A stretch of 64,000 nucleotides of DNA, from assembly GCF_014596475.1 (NCBI RefSeq), contig NZ_MECJ01000038.1:62001-126000 (forward strand). Direction: 5' to 3'. Below are positions 40,957-49,756 of this stretch, in pieces. This DNA is from Streptomyces sp. CBMA152. Its GTDB lineage: Bacteria; Actinomycetota; Actinomycetes; Streptomycetales; Streptomycetaceae. The translations under genes were made by a program, and so were the position numbers. Numbering within the stretch: position 1 is the stretch's first letter; the number at the start of each line of letters is the position of its first letter. The notes beneath the pieces were generated by a model. That model did not search any database, had not been told where the DNA came from, and saw only the letters and a program-made list of their open reading frames with translations.

Positions 40957-42012
40957 TTACGCGGACGCCCGCCGCACCAGTACCGTCTCCGTGATCACCG
41001 GCTCCGGGCTCGTGCCGTCCCCGTTCAGGCCGCTCAGCAGCAGTCGGGCCATGAGGCGGCCCATGCCCTCGATGTCCTGACGTACCGTCGTCAGCGGTGG
41101 GTCCGTCGCCTCGGCGACGCCCGGCATGTCGTCGAAGCCGACCAGGGCCACGTCCTCCGGCACCCGGCGGCCGCGCTCGCGCAGCACCTGAAGCGCGCCC
41201 GACGCCATCAGGTCGTTCGCGGCGAACACCGCGTCCAAGTCGGGCCGCCGGTGCAGGAGTTGGGCCATCGCGTGGGCTCCGCTCTCCACGGTGAAGGCGC
41301 CCTCGGCGATCAGTTTCGGGTCGGTGTGGGGCAGGACGTCATGAAAGCCGTCGAGCCGGTCCGTCGCCGAGGTCTGGTCGGGCGGGCCCGCCAGGTGGGC
41401 TATGCGGGTGCGGCCGAGCGCGAGCAGATGGCGTACGCCCGCGCGGGCACCGGCCCGGTTGTCGGCGTCGACGTACGGCACGGGCCGCTCGCCCGGCGGC
41501 GTCGGCCAGCTCGGGCGGCCCCCGTACACGGTCGGTATCCCGGTCCTGCGGGCGATCGCGGGCAGCGGGTCGTCGGTGTGCAGCGAGAAGGCCAGCGCGC
41601 CGTCGACGTGTCCGCCCGCCAGATAGCGCGCGATCCGCTCGTAGTCGCCCGGCCCCTCCACGAGGAGCAGCACCAACTGGGTGTCGTGGGCGGTGAGTTC
41701 CTTGCTGATGCCCCGGATCTGCTGGGAGAAGAACGGGTCGGAGAAGATCCGGATCTCCGGCTCGGCGATGATCACGGCGACCGCGCCGGTGCGCCGGGTG
41801 ACCAGGGTGCGGGCCGCGTGGTTGGGGACGTATCCCAGCTCCTCGACCGCCTGGCGCACCTTGTTCACCAGCGGGGGACGCACGCCCGCGCCGCCGTTCA
41901 TGACCCGGGACGCCGTGGCCCGGGAGACACCGGCGCGCGCGGCGACGGATTCCAGCGTGGGCCGGGACCCGGGGTGCGGGTCCGTGTCCGGTGCGGTGTG
42001 CTGCTCGGTCAA
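40957..42012 (-). CDS. LacI-family transcriptional regulator
   Basis: 351 residues from TTG 42012, with GAGGAG nine bases upstream. The helix-turn-helix and hinge helix are canonical: TLESVAARAGVSRATASRVMNGG to VRQAVEELGYVPNHAARTLVTRRTGAVAVII. The sugar-binding domain has DPFFSQQIRGISKELTAHD, the FAANDLMASGALQVLRERG motif and VALVGFDDMPGV. It would repress a carbohydrate operon. No sugar transporter or glycoside hydrolase lies nearby, so its target is elsewhere. An AGCGCT core (42095-42100) upstream could be a self-operator. Confidence 0.9.
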   Translation of the reverse strand: MTEQHTAPDTDPHPGSRPTLESVAARAGVSRATASRVMNGGAGVRPPLVNKVRQAVEELGYVPNHAARTLVTRRTGAVAVIIAEPEIRIFSDPFFSQQIRGISKELTAHDTQLVLLLVEGPGDYERIARYLAGGHVDGALAFSLHTDDPLPAIARRTGIPTVYGGRPSWPTPPGERPVPYVDADNRAGARAGVRHLLALGRTRIAHLAGPPDQTSATDRLDGFHDVLPHTDPKLIAEGAFTVESGAHAMAQLLHRRPDLDAVFAANDLMASGALQVLRERGRRVPEDVALVGFDDMPGVAEATDPPLTTVRQDIEGMGRLMARLLLSGLNGDGTSPEPVITETVLVRRASA

Positions 42013-42104
42013 GGCGGGTGCTCCTCGCGGGCGGCGTGGCGGCGCCGGGCGGGGCGCCGCGTACAGCGTAGTGGCGCGCCGCCGCCCCCAGCAGAGCGCT
42101 AAGT

Positions 42105-42143
42105 GGTGGGCGGGCGCGGGCTTCCCAGCCGCGCCCGCCCACC
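42105..42143 (-). terminator. 15-bp stem terminator after M1 peptidase
   Basis: A perfect inverted repeat, 42105-42119 with 42129-42143 (GGTGGGCGGGCGCGG and complement), with a 9-base loop, 14 bp past the M1 peptidase stop codon. Confidence 0.82.
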
Positions 42144-42156
42144 GGTTCAGGAGCCC

Positions 42157-43656
42157 TCAGTGGTGGTCGTGGATGTCGTTCGTCTCCGCGATCTTCTTCC
42201 AGGACTTCGGCTGGGCCACCGGCGTTCCGGCGGACCGGGCCACGAGGTTGGCCTTCTTCGCGGCCGCGGCGGCGGGCTTCGCCTGCTGGTACAGCCAGGT
42301 GTCGAAGAGCCCGGCGAGCGGCTTGCCGGAGATCTTCTCGGCGTACTGTACGAAGTCGCCCACATTGGCGTTGCCGTACTGGTGGGCCGTCGGCCAGCCC
42401 TTGAGGATGGCGAAGAACGCCTTGTCGCCGACCGCGTTGCGCAGCGCCTGGATGGCGAGCGCGCCCCGGTCGTAGACGGCCAGGTCGAACTGGTTGTCCG
42501 GGCCCGGGTCGCCCGGCTTGACCTGCCAGAACGGGTCATTGGCCGGGTGCTGGGCGTACACGTAGTCAGCCAGCTCCTGCGTGGTGCCCTCGCCCTCCTT
42601 CTCCGACCAGAGCCACTGGGTGTAGCGGGCGAAGCCCTCGTTGTTCCAGATGTCCTTCCAGCCCTTCACCGACACGCTGTCGCCGTACCACTGGTGGGCC
42701 AGCTCATGCACGATCACCGAGACGTTGGCGCCGTTCGCGAACTGCTTGGGGCTGTAGTACGGGCGGGTCTGCGTCTCCAGGGCGAAGCCGGAGGTCACGT
42801 TGGGCACGTAGCCGCCGACCGAGTTGAACGGGTAGGGGCCGTACAGGGTGCTCAGCCACTCGACGACGTCCTTGGTGCGCTCGACGCTGGCGCGCGCGGC
42901 GCCGTCGTTGTCACCGAGGTCCTTGCTGTACGCGTTGATGATCGGCAGGCCGTTGGCCGTGGTGTCCGTCGTGATGTCGAACTTGCCGATCGCGAGCGTC
43001 GCGAGATAGCTGGCCTGCGGCTTGTTGGAGCGCCAGTTGAACCGCGTCCAGCCCCGCGCGGAACTCTGCGACTGGAGCGTGCCGTTGCTGATCGCCTGGG
43101 TGCCGTCCGGCACGAGCACCGACACGTCGTACGTGGCCTTGTCCAGCGGGTGGTCGTTGGACGGGAACCACCACACGGCCGAGTCGGGCTCCTGGGCGGC
43201 CACACCACCGTCCGGGGTGCGGTGCCAGGCCGTGTAGCCGCCGATGCTCAGCTCGGACGGCTTGCCCGCGTACTTCACCACCACCGAGATCGACTTCCCC
43301 TTGACCAGCGGCGCGGCCGGGGTGATCTCCAGCTCCTGGGTGCCGGACTTGGCGTACGTCGCCTTCGTGCCGTTGACCAGCACCTCGCTCACCTGGAGCC
43401 CGAAGTCGAGGTTGAAGCGGGAGAGGTTCTGCGTGGTGGTGGCGAGGATCGTCGCCGTGCCCTCCAGCAGGTCCGTGGTGGGCTGGTACTTCAGTCTCAG
43501 GTCGTAGTGGGAAACGTCGTAACCGCCGTTGCCGCTGCTCGGGTAGTAGGAGTCGCCGATACCCGGGGCTCCCGGTGTGAAGTCGGTCGCGGATGCCGGG
43601 ATCGCCAGCAGCAGGGACGCGGCGAGCACGCTCGGGGCGATGATTTTGCGGTGCAC
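42157..43656 (-). CDS. secreted M1-family zinc metallo-aminopeptidase
   Basis: 499 residues from GTG 43656, with GGAG eight bases upstream. A signal peptide (HRKIIAPSVLAASLLLAIPASA) targets it for export. The zinc site is HELAHQWYGD (His317, Glu318, His321) with Glu340 in NNEGFA at the standard 18-residue interval. The substrate-recognition GxMEN of classic M1 enzymes reads GFALETQ, a common actinobacterial variant. The polypeptide is shorter than ERAP/PepN enzymes and ends in a His-rich tail (NDIHDHH). It would cleave N-terminal residues from extracellular peptides, like the S15 peptidase encoded divergently. Confidence 0.92.
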   Translation of the reverse strand: MHRKIIAPSVLAASLLLAIPASATDFTPGAPGIGDSYYPSSGNGGYDVSHYDLRLKYQPTTDLLEGTATILATTTQNLSRFNLDFGLQVSEVLVNGTKATYAKSGTQELEITPAAPLVKGKSISVVVKYAGKPSELSIGGYTAWHRTPDGGVAAQEPDSAVWWFPSNDHPLDKATYDVSVLVPDGTQAISNGTLQSQSSARGWTRFNWRSNKPQASYLATLAIGKFDITTDTTANGLPIINAYSKDLGDNDGAARASVERTKDVVEWLSTLYGPYPFNSVGGYVPNVTSGFALETQTRPYYSPKQFANGANVSVIVHELAHQWYGDSVSVKGWKDIWNNEGFARYTQWLWSEKEGEGTTQELADYVYAQHPANDPFWQVKPGDPGPDNQFDLAVYDRGALAIQALRNAVGDKAFFAILKGWPTAHQYGNANVGDFVQYAEKISGKPLAGLFDTWLYQQAKPAAAAAKKANLVARSAGTPVAQPKSWKKIAETNDIHDHH

Positions 43657-43846
43657 GAGTGCTCCAAGTCGTCGGGGTGAACGATCTCTTCGGACCCTAT
43701 TCAGCGCCCGCCGCACCGGTCATGTCCATGGCCCCTGCTGTCACACGATCGCCATTGCGCCGACATGTTTACTTGCTCGACTCGACTCTCTTTCGGACCA
43801 CGACTGCCCTCTTTTGCACGGGAGTTGACGGGAGTACCGTCCGCCC

Positions 43847-45856
43847 ATGCCGATAGCCACGCGGTTCACCCGCACGAGGTCCAGATCGCCTCGGAACAGC
43901 TCGCTCCGGTCGCCCCGCTGGGGTCGCCTGCTCGTGGTGGCGGTCGCGGCCGCCCTGACCGCCCTGTTCGTCTCGCCGGTGGGCGCCCAGGCCGCCCGCG
44001 CCAAGGAGAGCAGGCCCGTCTACTCGTACGAGAACGCCATCCGCGAGTCCGTCTGGGTCGACACCCGCCTCGACGCGGACGGCGACGGGAGGACCGACCG
44101 GGTCGCCGTCGACATCGTCCGCCCGCGCGAGCCCGCACAGCAGGGCCGCAAGGTTCCGGTCATCCTGGAGGCCTCGCCGTACTACTCGTGCTGCGGGCGC
44201 GGCAACGAGAGCCAGCTCAAGACGTACGACGCGCAAGGCCATGTCGTCCAGATGCCGCTGTTCTACGACAACTACTTCGTGCCGCGCGGCTACGCCTTCG
44301 TCGCCGTCGACCTGTCCGGAACCAATCGCTCGGACGGCTGTGTCGACGTCGGCGGCTCCTCGGACGTCCAGTCGGCGAAGGCGGTCGTCGACTGGCTCAA
44401 CGGCCGCGCGCGTGCCTACACCACCCGTACGGGTACACAGCGCGTCGGCGCCGACTGGACCAACGGCCGCACCGGCATGATCGGCAAGAGCTGGGACGGC
44501 ACCATCGCCAACGGGGTCGCCGCCACCGGCGTCGAGGGCCTGAAGACCATCGTGCCGATCAGCTCCATCTCCTCCTGGTACGACTACTACTTCGCCAAGG
44601 GCGCCTCGCTCTACGACTCGGGCCCCGACTGGCTCTCCAACTACGTCGAGAGCCCGGATGCGCGGGCCCACTGCGGCGCCGTACAGCAGAAACTCGTCGA
44701 CGGGGCGCCGCGCGACGGCGACTGGACGCCGCTGTGGACCGGGCGTGACTACGTCGCCGACGCGTCCAAGGTCAAGGCCAGCGTGTTCGTGGTGCACGGC
44801 ATGCAGGACCTGAACGTGCGCACCAAGAACTTCGGCCAGTGGTGGGACGCGCTCGCGGCGAACGGTGTCGAGCGCAAGATCTGGCTCTCCCAGACCGGGC
44901 ACGTCGACCCGTTCGACTACCGGCGCTCCGACTGGGTCGACACCCTGCACCAGTGGTTCGACCACTACCTCCTCGGCTATGACAACGGCATCGAGCGTGC
45001 GCCGATGGCCGACATCGAGCGCCACGTCGACCAGTGGTCCACCGATGCCGTGTGGCCGCCCACGGGCACCCGGGACACCGTGCTGCGCCCGGCCACCGGC
45101 TCCGCGCCCGGCGTCGGCACCCTCGGGCTGAGCCGCGCACCCGCAGGTTCCAGCGAGACGTTCACCGACAACCCGGCGCTGGACGAGACCAGTTGGTCCG
45201 CGACCGTGGACAAGCCGACCCCGGAGAAAGCCGGATTCGTCACCCCGACGCTCACCAAGGACCTGCGGCTCTCCGGCTCCTCCAAGGTGACGGTCACCGC
45301 GACCCCGACCACCACCAGCGCTCATCTCTCGGCGGTCCTGGTCGACCTCGGCCCCGACACCATCCGTAACTACGGCGGCGCGGGCGAGGGCATCCTCACC
45401 GGCACCGACCGCACCTGCTGGGGCCCGAGCACGACCGGGGACAGCTCCTGCTACAAGGTCACCTCGGCCGACAAGAAGGCTGTCGACTACACCGTGTTCA
45501 GCCGCGGCTGGGCCGACCTCGGCCACTACACGGGCGACACCGGGCAGCCGCTGAACCCGGGCACGCCGTACACGATCACGCTCGACCTGCATGCCAGCGA
45601 CCATGTCGTCCCGGCCGGGCACCGGCTCGCGCTGATCGTCGCGGGCACCGACAAGGACCTCATCGACCCGCCCGCGAGCACCCCGACACTCACCGTCGAC
45701 CTCGCCCACACCTGGGCGAAGCTGCCGCTGGTCGGCGGTACGGGAGCGTTCCGCCGGGCCACCACCGGCACGCCGCCGCAGGTCGCGCCGCATCTCGCGC
45801 GTCCGACCGGCGTCTCGGTCCCGCAGACGGGCAGCCGGGTCCCGGGGGAGCGATGA
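43847..45856 (+). CDS. secreted Xaa-Pro dipeptidyl-peptidase (S15, CocE/NonD family)
   Basis: 669 residues from ATG 43847. The Arg/Ser-rich start and hydrophobic LLVVAVAAALTALFVSPVGAQA form a signal peptide, probably Tat-like in its Arg-rich start though no RR-x-FLK motif is certain. The catalytic triad is visible as Ser215 (GKSWDGT), Asp321 (HGMQDLNVR) and His352 (QTGHVDPFD). The C-terminal half (about 420-660) is the jelly-roll domain (VTVTATPTTTSAHLSAVLVDLG). It removes X-Pro dipeptides from extracellular peptides. It is divergent from the M1 aminopeptidase, and the pair suits peptide scavenging. Confidence 0.9.
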   Translation: MPIATRFTRTRSRSPRNSSLRSPRWGRLLVVAVAAALTALFVSPVGAQAARAKESRPVYSYENAIRESVWVDTRLDADGDGRTDRVAVDIVRPREPAQQGRKVPVILEASPYYSCCGRGNESQLKTYDAQGHVVQMPLFYDNYFVPRGYAFVAVDLSGTNRSDGCVDVGGSSDVQSAKAVVDWLNGRARAYTTRTGTQRVGADWTNGRTGMIGKSWDGTIANGVAATGVEGLKTIVPISSISSWYDYYFAKGASLYDSGPDWLSNYVESPDARAHCGAVQQKLVDGAPRDGDWTPLWTGRDYVADASKVKASVFVVHGMQDLNVRTKNFGQWWDALAANGVERKIWLSQTGHVDPFDYRRSDWVDTLHQWFDHYLLGYDNGIERAPMADIERHVDQWSTDAVWPPTGTRDTVLRPATGSAPGVGTLGLSRAPAGSSETFTDNPALDETSWSATVDKPTPEKAGFVTPTLTKDLRLSGSSKVTVTATPTTTSAHLSAVLVDLGPDTIRNYGGAGEGILTGTDRTCWGPSTTGDSSCYKVTSADKKAVDYTVFSRGWADLGHYTGDTGQPLNPGTPYTITLDLHASDHVVPAGHRLALIVAGTDKDLIDPPASTPTLTVDLAHTWAKLPLVGGTGAFRRATTGTPPQVAPHLARPTGVSVPQTGSRVPGER

Positions 45857-45900
45857 GGGTCCGCGCGGCCGAACCCGGCCAGCGCTGCTGAGACGGGTTC

Positions 45901-46830
45901 TCACCGGAGGGGAGTGCGGGAGGCGGCCAGTGCGGCCGCCTCCCGCGCACACCCCCAGGCGACGGTGACACCGGCGCCGCCATGGCCGTAGTTGTGCACC
46001 ACGACACCACCGGAGCTGGTCGCCTCGGCCTCGATCCGGACGCCTCCGTCCCGCACCGGCCGCAGCCCGGCCCGATGCGCGAGCACCCGTGCCCCGGCGA
46101 TCTCGGGGCGCACCTGGGCGCATCGCGCGACGATCTCCTCGGCGGTCCGGGCGTCGGGGGTCAGGTCCCAGGCGTCGTCCTGCGCGGTGCCGCCGAGCAG
46201 CAGTCCGTACGGCTGGGGGAAGAAGTAGGTGCTGGCATCGGAGTCGTCGACGGCGGTGTACCACTCGGTGATGCCGGGGTTCTCCACGATCACCAACTGG
46301 CCGCGCACCGGCCGTACCTGCGGATCGGGCACGATGTGGCGGGCGCCGAGGCCGGTGCAGTTGATCACGAGCGGCGCGTCGGGGAGCCGGTCGACCTCAC
46401 GGATCTCCACCTTCGTGCCCGTGGCCTCCAGACGTGCGCGCAGCCAGTCCAGATGGGTCGGCATGTCGATCAGCGGCACCCGGGCGAGCACCCCCTGCGC
46501 GGACTGGCGCAGCCCGTCCACCTCGGCCGCCCATGGGCCGAGTTCGGAGAGCCGGATGCCCGCGTGCAGCCCTTCCACCAGCCGTACCCCGGTCGTCTCG
46601 GGCTCGGCGGCGAGCTGTTCGTACACCCGCAGGGAGGTGAGCGCCCACTCGCCGACGCGCGCGGCCGGTTCGATCCGGTACGGCCACCACAGGGCGCCCG
46701 CCACCGCCGATGTGGTGCCGTCGACCGGATCCCGGCTCCACACCCGGACCTTGCGGCCCGACTCCGCCAGGACGACCGCCGTCGTCAGACCGATGACCCC
46801 GCCACCCACCACGATCGTCTCGTCGCTCAT
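45901..46830 (-). CDS. D-amino-acid oxidase (FAD)
   Basis: 309 residues from ATG 46830. The FAD motif is VVGGGVIGLTTAVVLAESG at the N-terminus, WWPYRIEP follows, and the DAO signature is VVHNYGHGGAGVTVAWG at the C-terminus. It oxidatively deaminates D-amino acids to 2-oxo acids with H2O2. It has no signal peptide. It is convergent with the S15 peptidase and divergent from the unknown gene at 46897. Confidence 0.92.
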   Translation of the reverse strand: MSDETIVVGGGVIGLTTAVVLAESGRKVRVWSRDPVDGTTSAVAGALWWPYRIEPAARVGEWALTSLRVYEQLAAEPETTGVRLVEGLHAGIRLSELGPWAAEVDGLRQSAQGVLARVPLIDMPTHLDWLRARLEATGTKVEIREVDRLPDAPLVINCTGLGARHIVPDPQVRPVRGQLVIVENPGITEWYTAVDDSDASTYFFPQPYGLLLGGTAQDDAWDLTPDARTAEEIVARCAQVRPEIAGARVLAHRAGLRPVRDGGVRIEAEATSSGGVVVHNYGHGGAGVTVAWGCAREAAALAASRTPLR

Positions 46831-46896
46831 GACGGGACGGTAGCGGATCGGGTGATGCCGTGCTCGAAACAGCCGGAAGGTGGGAATACTGGGGAT

Positions 46897-47913
46897 ATGT
46901 CTGCCGCGTACGCGACCTTCGGACTGGCCCCCGCGATGCGGGCAGGCGACGTCGATGGCAACGGATCACCGCAACTGCACCGCGACTTCATGGACTTCGT
47001 CGTCAACGGCCGCCCCCTGCTGCTCCAACTCGCCGACCTGGACGCCGTCTCGCCGCTGGCCTCCGACGTACCGCCCGCGATCCTCGGCGCCCAGGTGCGC
47101 AGCCTGCTCCTGGAGACCGACCCACCGCTCGCGAACGGGCGTTACGTGGTCTACGCCTGCCCGGAGTGCGAGGACCTGGCGTGCGGCGCGGTCACCGCGG
47201 TCATCGAGCGGCGCGGCGACGACATCATCTGGCGCGACTTCGCCTGGCAGACCGCCCCCGTGCCCGATCTGGAGCGCAACGGCTACCACGGGATAGGGCC
47301 GTTCCGCTTCCGCGCCGAGGAGTACCGGGCGGCCCTGGAGCGGCTGCTCGACGACGAGCCGCCCCGGCGCCGGGTGCTCCTGATCGGGGCCCGCGCGGCC
47401 GTCCTCGGCAAGCTCGCGGCGGCGCTGCGCTCGATCGGCATCGGCGCGGACATCGCGCACGACGTGAGCGACGCGATGCCCGAGGAGCTCATGTCGTACG
47501 GGGCGGTCGCCTTCGGGCGGGGGGTTCCGGAGGACGAACGCGCCGCCGTGCGGGCCGCGTTCGCCCGGGCCCACGCGCACCCGGCGTATGTGATCGGCCT
47601 CGCCCCCGTCACCCCGCTGCTCGTCGCCCAGCTGGAACAGGCCCTGGACCGCACCCCGCCCGCCCAGCGCCGCCTCACCCGGCTGCTCGCCACCCCTGAC
47701 GAGGCCCGCCTCACGGTCGGCGCGACCTGCCGGGTGCGCCTGACCGCGTACCGCCTGGACCGGCTGCACCGCGTCCACACCGAGGAGGTCCTGGACGCGA
47801 TCCTCGACCCCGGCACCCATCAGGTGCCGCTGGACCCGCACGTCCTGCGCGGGGAGTCCTTCCTGGTGGCGCGGACCACGGGCGGGGTGATCACTACGGC
47901 GGTCGCGCGCTGA
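46897..47913 (+). CDS. uncharacterised two-domain protein
   Basis: 338 residues from ATG 46897. I do not recognise the family. The N-terminal 150 residues contain a cysteine cluster (ACPECEDLACGAVTAV) that could bind metal. Later, PPRRRVLLIGARAAVLGKLAAALRSIGIG is Rossmann-like. The last 90 residues (RLTVGATCRVRLTAYRLDRLH to the end) look like a small beta domain. There is no signal peptide or membrane helix. It is divergent from D-amino-acid oxidase. Three spaced repeats start at its stop codon. Confidence 0.6.
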   Translation: MSAAYATFGLAPAMRAGDVDGNGSPQLHRDFMDFVVNGRPLLLQLADLDAVSPLASDVPPAILGAQVRSLLLETDPPLANGRYVVYACPECEDLACGAVTAVIERRGDDIIWRDFAWQTAPVPDLERNGYHGIGPFRFRAEEYRAALERLLDDEPPRRRVLLIGARAAVLGKLAAALRSIGIGADIAHDVSDAMPEELMSYGAVAFGRGVPEDERAAVRAAFARAHAHPAYVIGLAPVTPLLVAQLEQALDRTPPAQRRLTRLLATPDEARLTVGATCRVRLTAYRLDRLHRVHTEEVLDAILDPGTHQVPLDPHVLRGESFLVARTTGGVITTAVAR

Positions 47914-47989
47914 AACGGTCCGCTGGAGCGTGGCGCTGAAACGGTCCACCGGGCATATGTGCCGAAACGGTCCGCCGTACCGGCGGTGC
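47912..47989. repeat. three direct repeats at 26-bp period
   Basis: GAAACGGTCC occurs at 47912, 47938 and 47964, exactly 26 bp apart, each followed by [GA]C[CT]. The rest of each unit differs. The array lies 60-137 bp upstream of the ABC-F start. It could be a regulator-binding array or a decayed tandem repeat. Confidence 0.75.
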
Positions 47990-48048
47990 GCGGGCGTGGC
48001 GAAAACCGGACCGTGGGAGTCCTGGCACCCACGTAGGATCTAGACCTC

Positions 48049-49686
48049 ATGACTGCCACCCTCGTCGCCAAGGACCTCGCCGCCGGACACGGCGACCGCA
48101 CGCTCTTCGCCGGGCTCGACCTCGTCGTCGCCCCCGGCGACGTCATCGGCCTCGTCGGCGCCAACGGAGCGGGGAAGTCCTCCCTGCTCCGGCTGCTGGC
48201 CGGGCTGGACACTCCGGAGGAGGGCGAGCTGCGGCTCTCCCCGCCGGGCGCCAGCGTCGGGCACCTCCCGCAGGAGCCGGACCGCCGCCCCGGCGAGACC
48301 GTGCGCGCCTTCCTCGCCCGCCGCACCGGTGTCGCCGCCGCCCAGACCGCCATGGACGCGGCCACCGAGGCGCTGGTCGAGGGCGCGCCCGGCGCCGACG
48401 ACGCGTACGCGGACAGCCTGGAGCGCTGGCTCGACCTCGGCGGCGCCGACCTCGACGAGCGCGCCGAGGAGGTGGCCGACACCCTCGGCCTCACCGTCGG
48501 CCTCGACCAGCCGATGACCGCGCTCTCCGGCGGCCAGGCCGCCCGCGCGGGCCTCGCCTCGCTGCTGCTCTCCCGGTACGACGTGTTCCTGCTCGACGAG
48601 CCGACGAACGACCTCGACCTGGACGGTCTGGAGCGCCTGGAGACCTTCGTACGGGGGCTGCGGGCCGGCACCGTCGTCATCAGCCACGACCGCGAGTTCC
48701 TCACCCGCACCGTCACCAAGGTGCTCGAACTCGATCTCGCCCAGCAGCAGATCACCCTGTACGGCGGCGGCTACGAGGCGTACCTGGAAGAGCGCGACAC
48801 CGCCCGCCGGCACGCGCGCGAGGACTACGAGGAGTACGCCGACAAGAAGGCCGCCCTCGAAGGCCGCGCCCAGATGCAGCGCAGCTGGATGGACAAGGGC
48901 GTCAAGAACGCCCGCCGCAAGGCCGGGGACAACGACAAGCTCGGCCGCAAGTTCCGCAGCGAGTCCAGCGAGAAGCAGGCCGCCAAGGCCCGCCAGACCC
49001 AGCGCATGATCGAACGGCTCGACACCGTCGACGAGCCCCGCAAGGAGTGGGAGCTGCGCATGGAGATCGCGACCGCGCCGCGCTCCGGCTCGGTCGTGGC
49101 GACCCTCAACAACGCCGAGGTCCGGCGCGGCGACTACACCTTCGGCCCGGTCTCGCTCCAGATCGACTGGGCGGACCGCGTCGCGATCACCGGCGCCAAC
49201 GGCGCGGGCAAGTCCACGCTGCTCGCCGCCCTCCTCGGCCGCCTCCCGCTCGACGCGGGCCAGGCCGCGCTCGGCTCCGGCGTCGTCGTCGGCGAGGTGG
49301 ACCAGGCCCGTGGCCTGTTCGTCGGCGAGGAATCGCTGCTCGAAGCGTTCTGCGCGGCCGTCCCGGACACCGAGCCGGCCGAAGTACGGACCCTGCTGGC
49401 CAAGTTCGGTCTGCGGGCCGACCATGTGCTGCGCCCGGCCACCTCGCTCTCGCCGGGCGAGCGCACCCGTGCGGCCCTCGCGCTGCTCCAGGGCCGGGGC
49501 GTAAATCTGCTCGTCCTCGACGAGCCGACCAACCACCTCGACCTGCCGGCGATCGAGCAGCTGGAGTCCGCCCTCGACTCGTACACCGGCACGCTGCTCC
49601 TTGTCACCCACGACCGCCGGATGCTGGACGCGGTCCGCACCACCCGGCGCGTCGAGGTCGCGGACGGCAAGGTGACCGAGCACTGA
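48049..49686 (+). CDS. second ABC-F subfamily ATPase
   Basis: 545 residues from ATG 48049. Two ABC domains: Walker A GANGAGKSS and GANGAGKST, signatures LSGGQ and LSPGE, Walker B FLLDEPTNDLDL and LVLDEPTNHLDL. The inter-domain linker (about 235-330; YLEERDTARRHAREDYEEYAD, then RRKAGDNDKLGRKFRSESSEKQ) is basic and helical. The second signature is LSPGE, not LSGGQ, a known ABC-F variation. Functions in this family range from resistance to rescue of stalled ribosomes. There is no leader ORF like that of the first ABC-F gene. Confidence 0.9.
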   Translation: MTATLVAKDLAAGHGDRTLFAGLDLVVAPGDVIGLVGANGAGKSSLLRLLAGLDTPEEGELRLSPPGASVGHLPQEPDRRPGETVRAFLARRTGVAAAQTAMDAATEALVEGAPGADDAYADSLERWLDLGGADLDERAEEVADTLGLTVGLDQPMTALSGGQAARAGLASLLLSRYDVFLLDEPTNDLDLDGLERLETFVRGLRAGTVVISHDREFLTRTVTKVLELDLAQQQITLYGGGYEAYLEERDTARRHAREDYEEYADKKAALEGRAQMQRSWMDKGVKNARRKAGDNDKLGRKFRSESSEKQAAKARQTQRMIERLDTVDEPRKEWELRMEIATAPRSGSVVATLNNAEVRRGDYTFGPVSLQIDWADRVAITGANGAGKSTLLAALLGRLPLDAGQAALGSGVVVGEVDQARGLFVGEESLLEAFCAAVPDTEPAEVRTLLAKFGLRADHVLRPATSLSPGERTRAALALLQGRGVNLLVLDEPTNHLDLPAIEQLESALDSYTGTLLLVTHDRRMLDAVRTTRRVEVADGKVTEH

Positions 49687-49756
49687 CACGGTCCCGGTCG
49701 GCCGCCGGGAGGCGCGGCGCCGCCGACCAGCGGTGATCCGCGCGTACCGTGCTGGC

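Noticed and set aside
47912..47989. Possible CRISPR array
   Set aside because: Only three 10-bp repeats, no full-length repeat, no spacer-like units and no cas gene.
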